NCBI RefSeq assembly: GCF_900168125.1
Contig: NZ_FUZF01000009.1
Location: 62,001-126,000 of the forward strand
Length of the DNA: 64,000 nucleotides
DNA from: Sphingobacterium nematocida
GTDB lineage: Bacteria; Bacteroidota; Bacteroidia; Sphingobacteriales; Sphingobacteriaceae
Direction of reading: 5' to 3'
Shown: one piece after another, positions 49,048 through 57,603 of the stretch
Layout of the letters: each line of letters starts with the position of its first letter
How positions within the stretch are numbered: position 1 is the stretch's first letter
Made by a program: the position numbers and the translations under genes
Notes under the pieces: model-generated
Seen by the model: the letters and a program-made list of their open reading frames with translations, nothing else
What the model was told of the DNA's origin: nothing
Database searches by the model: none

Positions 49048-50283
49048 CTATATTTTCCTCGAAGGATCTTCTAATTGCTGAACCACCCGTATGGTTATCA
49101 GGAACAGTCCTGTAAGCATAACGACGACACCACCAATTAGAAATATCTTTTCAACACCGATCTGATCAGCCAAAACGCCAGCAAATAACAACCCAAGCAT
49201 AGCTGGCAATTGAACTACACTACTTGAAATAGCAAAAATACGGCCTTGATACTTCGGCACAAACTGTGTTTGTACGAGTACAGTATATGGACCTGTAAAG
49301 AAAGGCACTGCTAACCCCTGTACTACAGTAAATATAGCATATACTGCAAAATAGGATGGCGGCAAAGTGCCACAGATAGCCAATGCTATCCCTAAAGCCG
49401 AAAAGCCAATAGCGATAAGTACTGTCTTTCTTATTTTGGGATTCCAGGTACTAAGTACCAGACCACCAATCAGTAGGCCAGCCCCATAAAGCCCTTCTAT
49501 CAGGCTAACCTGATAGGGACTTCCTTTAAAATGCTGTAAGGTCATCAAGGGCATCACGGCGACTATAGGCATAACGAAAAAATTGACAATTATCTCGCTG
49601 CCCATTAACCAGGACATACCTTTATTCTTCCATATAACGATAATGCCCGAGGCCATGTCTCGCCATATACGCTTGGCCGAAGTTGCTTTTTGCCTGACTT
49701 TTGGAATATTTACAAAACCTAGCGTTGAGCAAGCAATAACAGCTCCCACTACATCTAACAACATTACTGTACCCACGCCAAAGTTCAGCAGTCCGACAGC
49801 TCCTAGAATGGGTCCACAAATAATAGAGATAGACTGTATAACTTCATTAATTCCAGCAATTTGCACCAATGCAGAGCGTGGAGCGAGAAGAGGTATAGAC
49901 GATTTCATCGCTGGTGCGTGAAATGCACTACCAACGGATCGTAGACCTAATAAGATATAGATGATCCATAGTTCGACCATATCCCAGTAAAAGAAGAGGG
50001 CGATTAAAGCGGAGCAAAATGCAACAAATAGATCCGCAGCTATCATGGTCCACTTACGATCCCAACGATCAACAAATACCCCGGCGAAGGGACCAAAAAG
50101 TATCTGTGGGAGCAGCCCCGCTATTGTGGCATACGCTAGAGCTTCCGCAGAATTTGTCTGTATACCGATCCAAAGCACAATGGCAAATTGTGCTGTAGCA
50201 CTGCTTAGTATAGAAAATAGCTGTCCCGACCATATGATTACAAATTTTTTCCTCCAATGATGTAATTCAACCTTTGCTTCCAT
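49048..50283 (-). CDS. MFS transporter
   Basis: The 411-residue protein has about twelve membrane helices and the MFS motif A region FAGVFVDRWDRKWTM between helices 2 and 3, with the second-half copy FAGVLADQIG. It is of the MFS_3 (enterobactin-exporter-like) kind, so multidrug or siderophore export is possible. It follows a Crp/Fnr regulator by 84 bp on the same strand, which probably controls it. Confidence 0.9.
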   Translation of the reverse strand: MEAKVELHHWRKKFVIIWSGQLFSILSSATAQFAIVLWIGIQTNSAEALAYATIAGLLPQILFGPFAGVFVDRWDRKWTMIAADLFVAFCSALIALFFYWDMVELWIIYILLGLRSVGSAFHAPAMKSSIPLLAPRSALVQIAGINEVIQSISIICGPILGAVGLLNFGVGTVMLLDVVGAVIACSTLGFVNIPKVRQKATSAKRIWRDMASGIIVIWKNKGMSWLMGSEIIVNFFVMPIVAVMPLMTLQHFKGSPYQVSLIEGLYGAGLLIGGLVLSTWNPKIRKTVLIAIGFSALGIALAICGTLPPSYFAVYAIFTVVQGLAVPFFTGPYTVLVQTQFVPKYQGRIFAISSSVVQLPAMLGLLFAGVLADQIGVEKIFLIGGVVVMLTGLFLITIRVVQQLEDPSRKI

Positions 50284-50367
50284 TGTATTTTATTCCTTTC
50301 CTGAGATAAGGCAACAAAATTAGGATCTTACAAAGCTACCAACGTGAACATTTGGTAATTTCGGATG

Positions 50368-50919
50368 CTACTTGACAAGTTGTCGACGAATACGACTCAG
50401 CGACTGCGGAGTCATGCCGAGACATGATGCAATATACTTCTGGGGTACAAGCTGAAATACTTCGGGATCCTTTTCTAATATGGTCAGATATCGTGCTTTG
50501 GCCGTAGGTTGACATAGCCAAACCAACCATTCGGTGATCTGGAAATAGTATTTTTCGAGGATAGTACGTACGAGATTGGATATTTCATGAGACTCCTGAC
50601 ATAATGCATCCAACTCAGCTTTTGAAATTACATAAGCAGAGCTTTCTGATAAGGATTCGATGATATAGTCATCGGAAGCTTCTGAGTAGAGAATGTCTCC
50701 ATAACGCTCAAACCAAAGTGTTCGTTCATCTCCATCGAAAACACGATACCCTCTCCACACGCCTTCATTGATGATGTAATAGCACTGTTTTCTTTCATGC
50801 TGCCCCATAACGATTTCATGATCGCTAAAGTATTTCTTTTCCATATGAGAAAGAAGAAGAGAGATCAATTCGGAGCGTACGTTATATTTTTGGCACAAAA
50901 TAGGGATCAATGTCTCCAT
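50368..50919 (-). CDS. Crp/Fnr family regulator, second member
   Basis: This 183-residue protein has a beta-roll sensor domain (about 15-110; EIVMGQHERKQCYYIINEG, YGDILYSEAS) and a C-terminal HTH (LVPQKYIASCLGMTPQSLSRIRR). Similar in length and order to the regulator at 46303. Located just upstream of the MFS gene, and divergent from the SMR efflux gene about 175 bp away, suggesting a small efflux locus. Confidence 0.86.
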   Translation of the reverse strand: METLIPILCQKYNVRSELISLLLSHMEKKYFSDHEIVMGQHERKQCYYIINEGVWRGYRVFDGDERTLWFERYGDILYSEASDDYIIESLSESSAYVISKAELDALCQESHEISNLVRTILEKYYFQITEWLVWLCQPTAKARYLTILEKDPEVFQLVPQKYIASCLGMTPQSLSRIRRQLVK

Positions 50920-51094
50920 AGCTTATACTGTTAAATCGATTCTTATCGATAGCCATCTTCGGCTATTTTTTTCCATTTCCTATGTTTATAGCCTCTAATA
51001 TAGATAAAATGATCTGCCCATAAAACACAATGATCATCCTCATACAATTCTGAAATGGCTACCTTTGGAAAATCTATTTACAATAGGAGCATAT

Positions 51095-51427
51095 ATGAAA
51101 CATTATCTATTTCTAGCAGCAGCTATTCTTTTTGAAGTAATCGGTACCTCTTTTCTAAAAAAAACCGAACAATTCACAAAGCCTGTGCCATCAGTCATAT
51201 TTGTCTGCTCTTTAGCACTTTCTTTTTATTTGCTCACATTTGCATTAAAGGGTGTACCTATCGGAATAGCCTATGCCATATGGTCGGCTTTTGGAATTGT
51301 GATTATATCGGCAGTTGGTTATTTCGTGTATAGAGAGGCACTGGATCTGCCAGCTATATTGGGGATAGCCTTTATCGTGGCAGGTGTAGTAATCATCAAT
51401 CTGTTTTCGAAGTCAGGTGCTCATTAA
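51095..51427 (+). CDS. SMR family multidrug efflux protein
   Basis: Start at ATG 51095 is chosen over the in-frame TTG at 51065 because AATAGGAG lies just before it. The 110-residue protein has four membrane helices and the essential Glu14 in AILFEVIGTSFLK, as in EmrE. It then shows GVPIGIAYAIWSAFG and the signature FGIVIISAVGYFVYREALD. It exports cationic drugs against proton flow as a dimer. Confidence 0.93.
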   Translation: MKHYLFLAAAILFEVIGTSFLKKTEQFTKPVPSVIFVCSLALSFYLLTFALKGVPIGIAYAIWSAFGIVIISAVGYFVYREALDLPAILGIAFIVAGVVIINLFSKSGAH

Positions 51428-51441
51428 TTGTATGATTAAGA

Positions 51442-51936
51442 TCATATTCGCTGCGTTTTCTTGATCAACTTTATAGCCCAGTCGTAATGACTTGAAGTTG
51501 CAGATATCAAATATGAGCCCAGTGAAGTACTCCCTGTCCATTTGTATCGTCTTTTTTCGAAAAGCTCTTCGTTCGTATGAGACCCGATAATATTTCGAAT
51601 CTTAGCATAGGATTTTTCTATTGAGATCATAACTTCCGGTAGCGACAGACACTGCGCATCAAGCCATATTTTCTTGTTCAGTTCGGGCGTATCTTTCCAA
51701 CTATAGCCTTCCTCTGGCATTATGGGTTTTTGCCCGCCCATCCCGATTTCATACCAATTTAAGAACAACAGATGCCAATAATGCAAATGTGCGAGTATAT
51801 CCCTTACGTTTCTATTCATCGTTCCCTTTGGAAACTCGGCATCTGGATTAGGCATTGTAGCTATTATATCTAAGACATGGTTAAAACTCGTTTCACCCAG
51901 TCTGAGCAATTCCTATCGAGTTGTTGGTCTAGCCAT
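51442..51936 (-). pseudogene. ClbS/DfsB-like gene interrupted by a stop at codon 8
   Basis: From the natural ATG at 51936 the frame reads MARPTTR, then TAG (51915-51913), then ELLRLGETSFNHVLDII, the expected start of a ClbS/DfsB four-helix-bundle protein. Everything after the stop is intact (155 more residues; NVRDILAHLHYWHLLFLNW, GYSWKDTPELN). A TTG at 51909 could reinitiate, dropping only the extreme N-terminus. The simplest reading is a recent nonsense mutation. ClbS itself protects against colibactin by hydrolysing it. The upstream small gene ends 5 bp before the ATG. Confidence 0.75.
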
Positions 51937-51941
51937 AATTT

Positions 51942-52295
51942 TTAAGTGTTTATATGTTCTTTCAATTCTTCTTTCAGCCTATTATAGCACTCTATTTTAT
52001 TTTGAATTATTTCCTCTGGACTCAATTCGTTTTTATAGCGATGACTTGGGGCGTCAAAGGGACCATCAATAACTTCCATCGTAATAACATCCCCGACGCG
52101 GACTTCGGTACGGTACCAGTCTACATGTTCGCCTTCGTCGGAGTCCAACCCTCCAATATTAAAATAACAATCTTCACAGCTACCTTTCTTTCGTACAAAT
52201 GTGATACCTCCTGTCAGTACATAATTATCTTTATTAAATCCGGCGTTTGAAACTAACTGTTCATTGATTTTGATTTTAAGCCCGTATTTATTCAT
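51942..52295 (-). CDS. Hypothetical protein upstream of the ClbS-like gene
   Basis: This 117-residue protein has a beta-rich first half with a CEDC pair (SCEDCYFNIGGLDSDE) and an acidic helical tail (SPEEIIQNKIECYNRLKEEL). No family is recognised. No signal peptide, so cytoplasmic. Its stop is 5 bp before the ATG of the broken ClbS-like gene, so the two form one transcript. Confidence 0.65.
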   Translation of the reverse strand: MNKYGLKIKINEQLVSNAGFNKDNYVLTGGITFVRKKGSCEDCYFNIGGLDSDEGEHVDWYRTEVRVGDVITMEVIDGPFDAPSHRYKNELSPEEIIQNKIECYNRLKEELKEHINT

Positions 52296-52726
52296 GGTTA
52301 TGGTTATTGATGTCTGTTACTATTAATTAAAATAATACTGTTGCCTTACATACTTAAAATATGGGCTCGCATATCGAAATACGCCTCCTCCAAAACCCAT
52401 TTATTATCAGCTAAAGTAAGACTATGACATGTTTTCATAGCTAGCTGCTAAGTATACATCTAAGAACGACAAATAGATATGATCTACGTTGCATCGGTAA
52501 AAATAATAGGTTTTTCATAGGATCACATTATTGTTATGTGAAACTTAAAATTAATAATAAGATTTTAATGGTACAATATTTTTTGCAGCTATTCTGCCTC
52601 TATATAGCAAGTGACATCCCATTTAATTCAATTTCTGAAAGTAGGGGCTATGATCTATGCTAATACAATTTAATACAGTATAAATGATTTTACTCTTCGT
52701 ATCTTTGGAGCTATAATTAAAATAAC
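52296..52726. other. AT-rich intergenic region
   Basis: 431 bp between divergent genes. Apart from a -7-like TATCTTTG at 52700-52707, I see no gene, long hairpin or repeat. Several short A/T runs are present but nothing distinctive. Confidence 0.45.
52700..52707 (+). promoter_or_regulatory. -7 box of the small hypothetical gene
   Basis: TATCTTTG fits TAnnTTTG and lies 19 bp before the start codon. No clear -33 TTG. Confidence 0.45.
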
Positions 52727-52960
52727 ATGCCAAGAGAAACAAAAAGAGGGCTATATCAAGGATTCATCGAACGTGATGAAAAGGGAAATTATTTCTGTGG
52801 TCCCTACTTGTTAGACTACAAAATGACAGAAGCCAATTTTAAATTAGGCGATAAGGTCAGTATCAAAAAAATTGTTGGGAATACCAGTGGAAAGAGTATA
52901 GAAGATTACCCACAAAAAGCAATCAAATTTTCTTTAGCAGGTGAAGAGCGCGATTACTAA
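52727..52960 (+). CDS. Small hypothetical protein
   Basis: This 77-residue charged, soluble protein (RGLYQGFIERDEKGNYFCGP ... GDKVSIKKIVGN) resembles a small beta-barrel (OB-like) fold in its GDKV strand pattern, but no family is recognised. It has a good start (ATG at 52727) and a promoter box. It precedes the DUF2911 gene on the same strand, 87 bp away. Confidence 0.6.
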   Translation: MPRETKRGLYQGFIERDEKGNYFCGPYLLDYKMTEANFKLGDKVSIKKIVGNTSGKSIEDYPQKAIKFSLAGEERDY

Positions 52961-53047
52961 TTTGAGTCCATTGTAAAAAAGGGCTTTCTATTTGTGTTTT
53001 TATAATCTATATCTTATATTTATCTGTAAATCAACAAGATTGTAATT

Positions 53048-53560
53048 ATGAGAACTTTTTTAATCGCCCTGATGTGTTTGATAGCACATACTTCTTTTGG
53101 ACAAACGGACAAGAGCAAGCGACCTAGTCCACCGGATTCTGTTCAAATCACTACGACAGACGGTGTGGCTATCCGTGTAGACTACTCAAGACCTTCGTTA
53201 AAGGGTAGGGAGATCGGGGTCGACATTGTCTTTTTGGGCAAACGCTGGCGTACAGGAGCCAACGAAGCCACTACTATTGAGATTGACAAGGACATTCGGT
53301 GGAATGACAAAGTGCTTAAAGCCGGTAAATATAGTCTTTCGACAATTCCAGGAGAACAAACCAGCACGCTCATATTGAATAAAGATTGGAATCAGTGGGG
53401 GACAAAGTACAATGAGGCCAATGATGTCTTAAGAGTTGAAGTACCTACGATACATGGTTCTAATTTTCAAGAGCAATTTAAGATCGATGTAGATAAAACT
53501 GGTCTTTTTACGCTGGCATGGGGTACTTTTGAGTTACAGTCCCAGATCAAAGCCAATTAA
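53048..53560 (+). CDS. DUF2911 family secreted protein
   Basis: The 170-residue protein has a signal peptide (MRTFLIALMCLIAHTSFG) and the DUF2911 pattern: IRVDYSRPSLKGREI, GKRWRTGANEATTI, AGKYSLSTIPGE and ILNKDWNQWGTKY. Family function is unknown; it is common in Bacteroidota. It ends at a hairpin shared with tmRNA. Confidence 0.88.
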   Translation: MRTFLIALMCLIAHTSFGQTDKSKRPSPPDSVQITTTDGVAIRVDYSRPSLKGREIGVDIVFLGKRWRTGANEATTIEIDKDIRWNDKVLKAGKYSLSTIPGEQTSTLILNKDWNQWGTKYNEANDVLRVEVPTIHGSNFQEQFKIDVDKTGLFTLAWGTFELQSQIKAN

Positions 53561-53609
53561 GAACTAGTAGCAAGAACCCTTTTATTGAGTTCTGATATTT
53601 CTTAACAAC

Positions 53610-53637
53610 AAAAAGCTCAACTTTCGTTGAGCTTTTT
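53610..53637. terminator. Bidirectional terminator of the DUF2911 gene and tmRNA
   Basis: AAAAAGCTCAAC (53610-53621) pairs with GTTGAGCTTTTT (53626-53637) around a TTTC loop. It ends the DUF2911 gene on the plus strand and ssrA on the minus strand. Confidence 0.88.
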
Positions 53638-53642
53638 GTTTG

Positions 53643-54007
53643 TGGAGCCGGAGGGATTCGAACCCTCGTCCAAACGTAGTATGATTTACGCTTTCTACAT
53701 GCTTAGCTTCTCTTTAATTGTCGGGAGAGGGAAGGTGAGTCGCTTACCTATACCTTTCTCCGTATCTGCTATGTCTTACCAGTGCTTAGCAAAATCACAC
53801 CGGCCAGTTCTATTGTTCGATGCCCCTAATGTTAAACCAAAGAACAGGATCTAACGGGACAAATAGCTATGTTAAGTCTAACTTAAGCAGCTAAGGCGTA
53901 GTTTTCTTCGCCAGTTAAAATTGTGAAAGTTCAGATTAAAGTGCTAGACTCACAATGCACTGCATGCTTACATAACCATCGCTACCCTGTCAATTCCGGT
54001 CGACCCC
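53643..54007 (-). ncRNA. ssrA: Transfer-messenger RNA
   Basis: The minus strand begins GGGGTCGACCGG and ends CGGCTCCA; the 7-bp acceptor stem GGGGUCG/CGGCUCC pairs with two G-U wobbles. The T arm GAGGGTTCGAATCCCTC is intact. The tag reading frame (53912-53883) encodes GEENYALAA and then a stop, after the alanine from tRNA charging. CCA is not encoded. tmRNA rescues stalled ribosomes and marks the product for proteolysis. Confidence 0.96.
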
Positions 54008-54021
54008 TTAGTTATGAGCCA

Positions 54022-54029
54022 CAAATTTA
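54022..54029 (-). promoter_or_regulatory. -7 box of ssrA
   Basis: The minus strand reads TAAATTTG, 14 bp before the tmRNA 5' end. No clean TTG lies at -33. Confidence 0.5.
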
Positions 54030-54143
54030 CATATATTATCCGAATCTAACGCAGTAAAAGCGGTAAATCTTTTCAATTGCAAACAATTTTGATTATATTG
54101 TGTTGTGATACTTATTAATTAGTTATTTAAATATAAGAGAAAT

Positions 54144-55214
54144 ATGTCAGTAGAAAGCCAAGCGGGTACTGTTGCCGAAAACAAACAGGAAACAACGAAG
54201 GAGCCAGCAAAAGCTCCAACAACACCGAAAGCGGCAACTTCGACCGCAAAAAAGGCTCCTGTGAAGGCAGCCTCACCAAAAGCTGCTGTGGGCAGTTCAA
54301 CTAAAACTACGGCAGTAAAAGCTAAAGCTAGTCCTGCAAAACCTGCACCAGCTAAGTCAACCTCTGTCAAGTCTGCTGTGGCAGCGAAGACTACCGCCGC
54401 ACAGCAAGCAGTAGCTCCAAAAGCTACTACTGCTACAAAGACTGCTCCGACCAAGCAAGCAATAGCTAGCAGCACGGTACCAACTGCCGCAAAATCTACT
54501 GGTACAACAAAAGCGAATACCGCTAAAGAAACTGCCCCCGCCAAACAAGCAGCGGCGACAAGTAAACCAGCTACAGTCACTCCTAAATCTACCGGTACGA
54601 CAAAAGCTAGTACTGCTAAAGAAACTGCGCCAGTCAAACAAGCAACAGCGACAAGTAAACCAGCTACAGTAGTAACTCCTAAATCTTCACGTACCACAAA
54701 ACCGACAGTTTCGGCAGCACCTGCAAAAGTAACCGTAGCAGATTCAAACGGTGCAAGTGCTATAGCAAAGAAGACTACAACGAAGCCCGCTGTTACTGTA
54801 AAACCAAAAGACACTCCAGCAATTGTAACATCAGAGAAGGTTGCATCCCAAAAGAAAGAGGAAAAAATAGATAAACTGAAGACAGAAAAGATAGTTGTTA
54901 AAAAAGAAGAGAAAGGGGATAAGGATAATAAAGCCAAAAACGACATCAAGAAAAAGGATTCTAAGGCAGAAGGGGTGAAAAAAGATAAGAAAAAGGACAC
55001 TAAAAAATCTAAGTCGAAAGATAGTAAAGCTTCAAAAGACAACAAAAAGGATAAAAAGTCTAATGTAGCGTCAAAAGCAAAAAAAGATTCGAAAAAGTCG
55101 GAAAATAAAAAAGAAAAGAAGAAAAAAGAAGCACTGACCAAGTTAAAAGCTGTAATCAAAGATTTTTATAAGAAGGTAATGAAACAGCAAAAGAAAAATA
55201 ACAAAAAGAAATAG
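54144..55214 (+). CDS. Histone H1-like Lys/Ala-rich disordered protein
   Basis: This 356-residue protein is nearly all Ala, Lys, Thr, Pro, Ser, Val in its first two thirds and Lys/Asp/Ser/Glu in the last third, with almost no aromatics and only a short ordered end (LKAVIKDFYKKVMKQ). It resembles bacterial histone H1-like and PAKKA-type DNA-binding proteins, so binding to DNA or RNA is likely but unproven. Residues 117-179 hold two copies of a 31/32-residue unit. An antisense frame of similar length (54119-55159) is the low-complexity shadow of this one. Confidence 0.7.
   Translation: MSVESQAGTVAENKQETTKEPAKAPTTPKAATSTAKKAPVKAASPKAAVGSSTKTTAVKAKASPAKPAPAKSTSVKSAVAAKTTAAQQAVAPKATTATKTAPTKQAIASSTVPTAAKSTGTTKANTAKETAPAKQAAATSKPATVTPKSTGTTKASTAKETAPVKQATATSKPATVVTPKSSRTTKPTVSAAPAKVTVADSNGASAIAKKTTTKPAVTVKPKDTPAIVTSEKVASQKKEEKIDKLKTEKIVVKKEEKGDKDNKAKNDIKKKDSKAEGVKKDKKKDTKKSKSKDSKASKDNKKDKKSNVASKAKKDSKKSENKKEKKKKEALTKLKAVIKDFYKKVMKQQKKNNKKK
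54492..54680 (+). repeat. Tandem duplication inside the H1-like gene
   Basis: Units 54492-54584 (93 bp) and 54585-54680 (96 bp) encode KSTGTTKANTAKETAPAKQA and KSTGTTKASTAKETAPVKQA, each followed by a Thr/Ser/Pro tail. They differ by scattered, often silent, changes and one added codon, so the duplication is not very recent. Confidence 0.8.
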
Positions 55215-55400
55215 CTTTATAAAAACTATCAGCATAAAAGTAAAACTATCAGGGGTTTGTTCTCGTTCCTACAGTATCCAGAATTAACCCCTGCTATGTT
55301 TTACGTCGTAGATATCCTAGAAGTAAGGTACAGATGTAAGAAGTCCTTAATCTAGTTTTCAAGAAAAACAGCAGATTGCCATACTGATAAAATAAGAAAA

Positions 55401-55438
55401 GCCTCTGACATCGCGAGAGACCAGAGGCTAAAATCAAT
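55401..55438 (-). terminator. Terminator of the small DUF6965-like gene
   Basis: GCCTCTG (55401-55407) and CAGAGGC (55432-55438) form the stem around a long loop with an inner CGCG. On the minus strand, T-rich sequence follows. Confidence 0.55.
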
Positions 55439-55481
55439 TATAAATTTCTACCCCGTAAGGGGTGATTATTCTTCAATAAAT

Positions 55482-55691
55482 CTATTCCAAGTTCTTAGTA
55501 GCCTCGTAAAACTGCATGAGTCTATAATGACCAGGACATTTCGTGATATCCTTCTTTTTCCAAACCTCACATTCATAAAATTGTACCTCTAGAAACTTGT
55601 CTACATCTATTACCTTTTGATGTGGACCTACCATAATTCCCTCAGGGTAAGTCTTGCCCAATAGCTCGTTTTTCAAATCTTCCACTGTCAT
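55482..55691 (-). CDS. Small DUF6965-like protein
   Basis: The start is set at ATG 55691 because TATATTTG lies 4 bp before it; the frame could be read back to 55733. The 69-residue product (MTVEDLKNELLGK ... VIDVDKFLEVQFYECEVW) resembles the DUF6965 pattern of short cytoplasmic proteins; this is a loose match from memory. Function unknown. Confidence 0.55.
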   Translation of the reverse strand: MTVEDLKNELLGKTYPEGIMVGPHQKVIDVDKFLEVQFYECEVWKKKDITKCPGHYRLMQFYEATKNLE

Positions 55692-55695
55692 ACAG

Positions 55696-55703
55696 CAAAT
55701 ATA
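55696..55703 (-). promoter_or_regulatory. -7 box of the small gene, probably leaderless
   Basis: The minus strand reads TATATTTG, only 4 bp before the ATG at 55691. Transcription would begin at about the start codon. Confidence 0.45.
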
Positions 55704-55759
55704 CTTCTTAATATACGATAATCGATAGATCAATCTAATAAATCCATACTTATCTAAAA

Positions 55760-56359
55760 TCAGACTTTATCTTTTTCGATCCATTTTTCTACCAATGGAG
55801 CATTGTACTCTTTCATTAGGAGTATTAGCCGCTCTACATCGTCACTCACTAGTAGCATCTCTTTGTTTATTGGTTTTAGAAACCCTTTGTCAACCATATT
55901 TTGCAAGAGGGAGAGAAGCTCATCATAAAAACCATTCGTATTTAGAAGGGCAATAGGCTTTCTATGAAGACCGAGCTGTGCCCATGTCAGCATTTCGAAT
56001 AATTCTTCCAGTGTACCAAAACCACCTGGTAAGGCAATCACACCGTCAGATAGTTCATTCATTTTCGTCTTCCTTTCATGCATGGTATCCACCATTATGA
56101 GTTCTGTTAGATTATTGTGCGCAATCTCTTTATCTCTTAGAAAATATGGTAATACACCTATCGCCTTGCCGCCATTTTCCATTACTCCATTAGCCACAGC
56201 ACCCATCAGTCCTACAATCGCACCACCGTATATCAATTCGATCTTCTCATCGGCCATTGTTTTTCCAAGCCTATAAGCCTCTAATTCAAATTTCTTATCC
56301 GTTCCAGCGCTGGATCCACAAAAAACTGTTAAACTCTTTAGTGTCATAAACCCCGACAT
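55760..56359 (-). CDS. LOG family protein (nucleotide phosphoribohydrolase-like)
   Basis: The 199-residue protein has the LOG signature PGGFGTLEELFEMLTWAQLG near residues 110-129, with the VFCGSSAGTD start and YGGAIVGLMGAVA loop. LOG proteins cleave ribose 5-phosphate from AMP-type nucleotides or cytokinin precursors. The start may be Met1 or Met5 (MSGFMTLKSL). Function in bacteria is often unclear. Confidence 0.9.
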   Translation of the reverse strand: MSGFMTLKSLTVFCGSSAGTDKKFELEAYRLGKTMADEKIELIYGGAIVGLMGAVANGVMENGGKAIGVLPYFLRDKEIAHNNLTELIMVDTMHERKTKMNELSDGVIALPGGFGTLEELFEMLTWAQLGLHRKPIALLNTNGFYDELLSLLQNMVDKGFLKPINKEMLLVSDDVERLILLMKEYNAPLVEKWIEKDKV

Positions 56360-56496
56360 TTTTTTACTTTATAATAATAAGGACTAATTAGCCCATTAAT
56401 TCAATAGCAAACAAGATAATAAAATTTTCATAATCACTCTTGTTATAAGATGAGATTCGCTTTTCTTCATTACATTTATAGCCATATTAAGTATTT

Positions 56497-57558
56497 ATGT
56501 TAAAAAAGACCACATTATTTAAATCACTAATTGCTTTCTTCATCTTATTCGTATTGACACCTGAAGCAATGGCGCAAAAAGCTAAGGATGTTAAGGTATT
56601 CCAGATCAATGTCTGGCAGGAGGGAACCATAGTCCCTAATGGATTTGACGCTATCATCGATGAGATCATTGACAAAGACGCCGATGTGGTTGTATTCAGC
56701 GAGGTACGTAATTATAACAATACCGATTTTGTGAAGCGTGTACTTGAGTCTTTAAAAGAAAAGGGGGAAATATATCATGGAGAGTCTAGCGAACCTTCAC
56801 TAGACGTGGCATTGATCGCTAAGTTTCCTATAGCTGACCAAGAACCGATGTACAAGACTAAGGATACCAAAATGGGCAGCATACTAAAAACAAAGATCAA
56901 CATCCATAATAAGGATTTTCTCTTTTATTCGGTACATCTGGACTACACTAACTATGCATGTTACCTCCCTCGCGGCTACGATGGAGTGACCTGGAAAAAG
57001 CTGGATACACCCATTACAGACGCGAATGCCATTAGCATGGCAAATAGAAAAGGAAGGAGAGATGAAGCCATTGAAGATTTGATAAAAGACATAGACACTG
57101 AAAACAAAGAACAATTTATCATAGTAGCCGGAGATTTTAACGAGCCCTCGCATTTGGATTGGACCAACGAGACAAAAGATTTATTTGATCATCGGGGAGC
57201 AATAGTGCCCTGGGATTGTTCTATATTATTGCAGCACGCCGGATTTAAAGATGCTTTCCGAACGAAGTACCCTAACCCTGTGACTCATCCGGGATTTACA
57301 TTTCCATCCGCTAATCCAGCTATGGAGATCAACAAACTGACATGGGCTCCGACAGCCGATGAAAGAGACCGAATCGACTATATCTACTTCAAACCGATCG
57401 GATCTATCCGATTGAAGGGGATTAAGGTTGTGGGACCGGAAGAAACCATTGTCCGCGGTGCGGTCAAAGCAAAAGACAGTAAGGATAGGTTTTTAGTACC
57501 TAAGAAAACTTGGCCTACAGATCACAAGGCCCTCTTAGCAACCTTTACAGTGCAATAA
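56497..57558 (+). CDS. Endonuclease/exonuclease/phosphatase family secreted protein
   Basis: The 353-residue protein has a signal peptide (MLKKTTLFKSLIAFFILFVL...AMAQ), then an EEP domain: VFQINVWQEG, VVVFSEVRNY (metal Glu), YSVHLDYTN, VAGDFNEPSHLD and the final TDHKALLATF. These residues form the usual Mg2+ site of nucleases and phosphoesterases such as sphingomyelinase-like enzymes. Substrate unknown. It is secreted, so extracellular nucleic acid or phospholipid is possible. Confidence 0.88.
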   Translation: MLKKTTLFKSLIAFFILFVLTPEAMAQKAKDVKVFQINVWQEGTIVPNGFDAIIDEIIDKDADVVVFSEVRNYNNTDFVKRVLESLKEKGEIYHGESSEPSLDVALIAKFPIADQEPMYKTKDTKMGSILKTKINIHNKDFLFYSVHLDYTNYACYLPRGYDGVTWKKLDTPITDANAISMANRKGRRDEAIEDLIKDIDTENKEQFIIVAGDFNEPSHLDWTNETKDLFDHRGAIVPWDCSILLQHAGFKDAFRTKYPNPVTHPGFTFPSANPAMEINKLTWAPTADERDRIDYIYFKPIGSIRLKGIKVVGPEETIVRGAVKAKDSKDRFLVPKKTWPTDHKALLATFTVQ

Positions 57559-57597
57559 AAAAGAAAGATAGGGTGATTTGCCCGATCTTTCTTTTTT
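57557..57597. terminator. Bidirectional terminator between the EEP and fabH genes
   Basis: AAAAAAGAAAGAT (57557-57569) pairs with ATCTTTCTTTTTT (57585-57597), extended inside by GGG/CCC. It overlaps the EEP stop and serves the convergent fabH gene as well. Confidence 0.88.
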
Positions 57598-57603
57598 GTT
57601 ACT

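Noticed and set aside
53627..53854. Plus-strand frame beginning in the tmRNA region (EPEGFEPSS)
   Set aside because: This is the well-known false translation of the complement of the tmRNA T-arm end; the tmRNA is clearly on the minus strand.
54119..55159. A 346-residue antisense frame opposite the H1-like gene
   Set aside because: It is a Phe/Ser/Leu/Val-rich shadow of a Lys/Ala/Thr-rich gene; such repeats keep the antisense frame open by composition. The sense frame has a normal start and a sensible protein type.
55450..55463. Short hairpin ACCCCGTAAGGGGT
   Set aside because: Only five to six base pairs with a tiny loop and no T-run; the stronger terminator at 55401-55438 already serves the gene.
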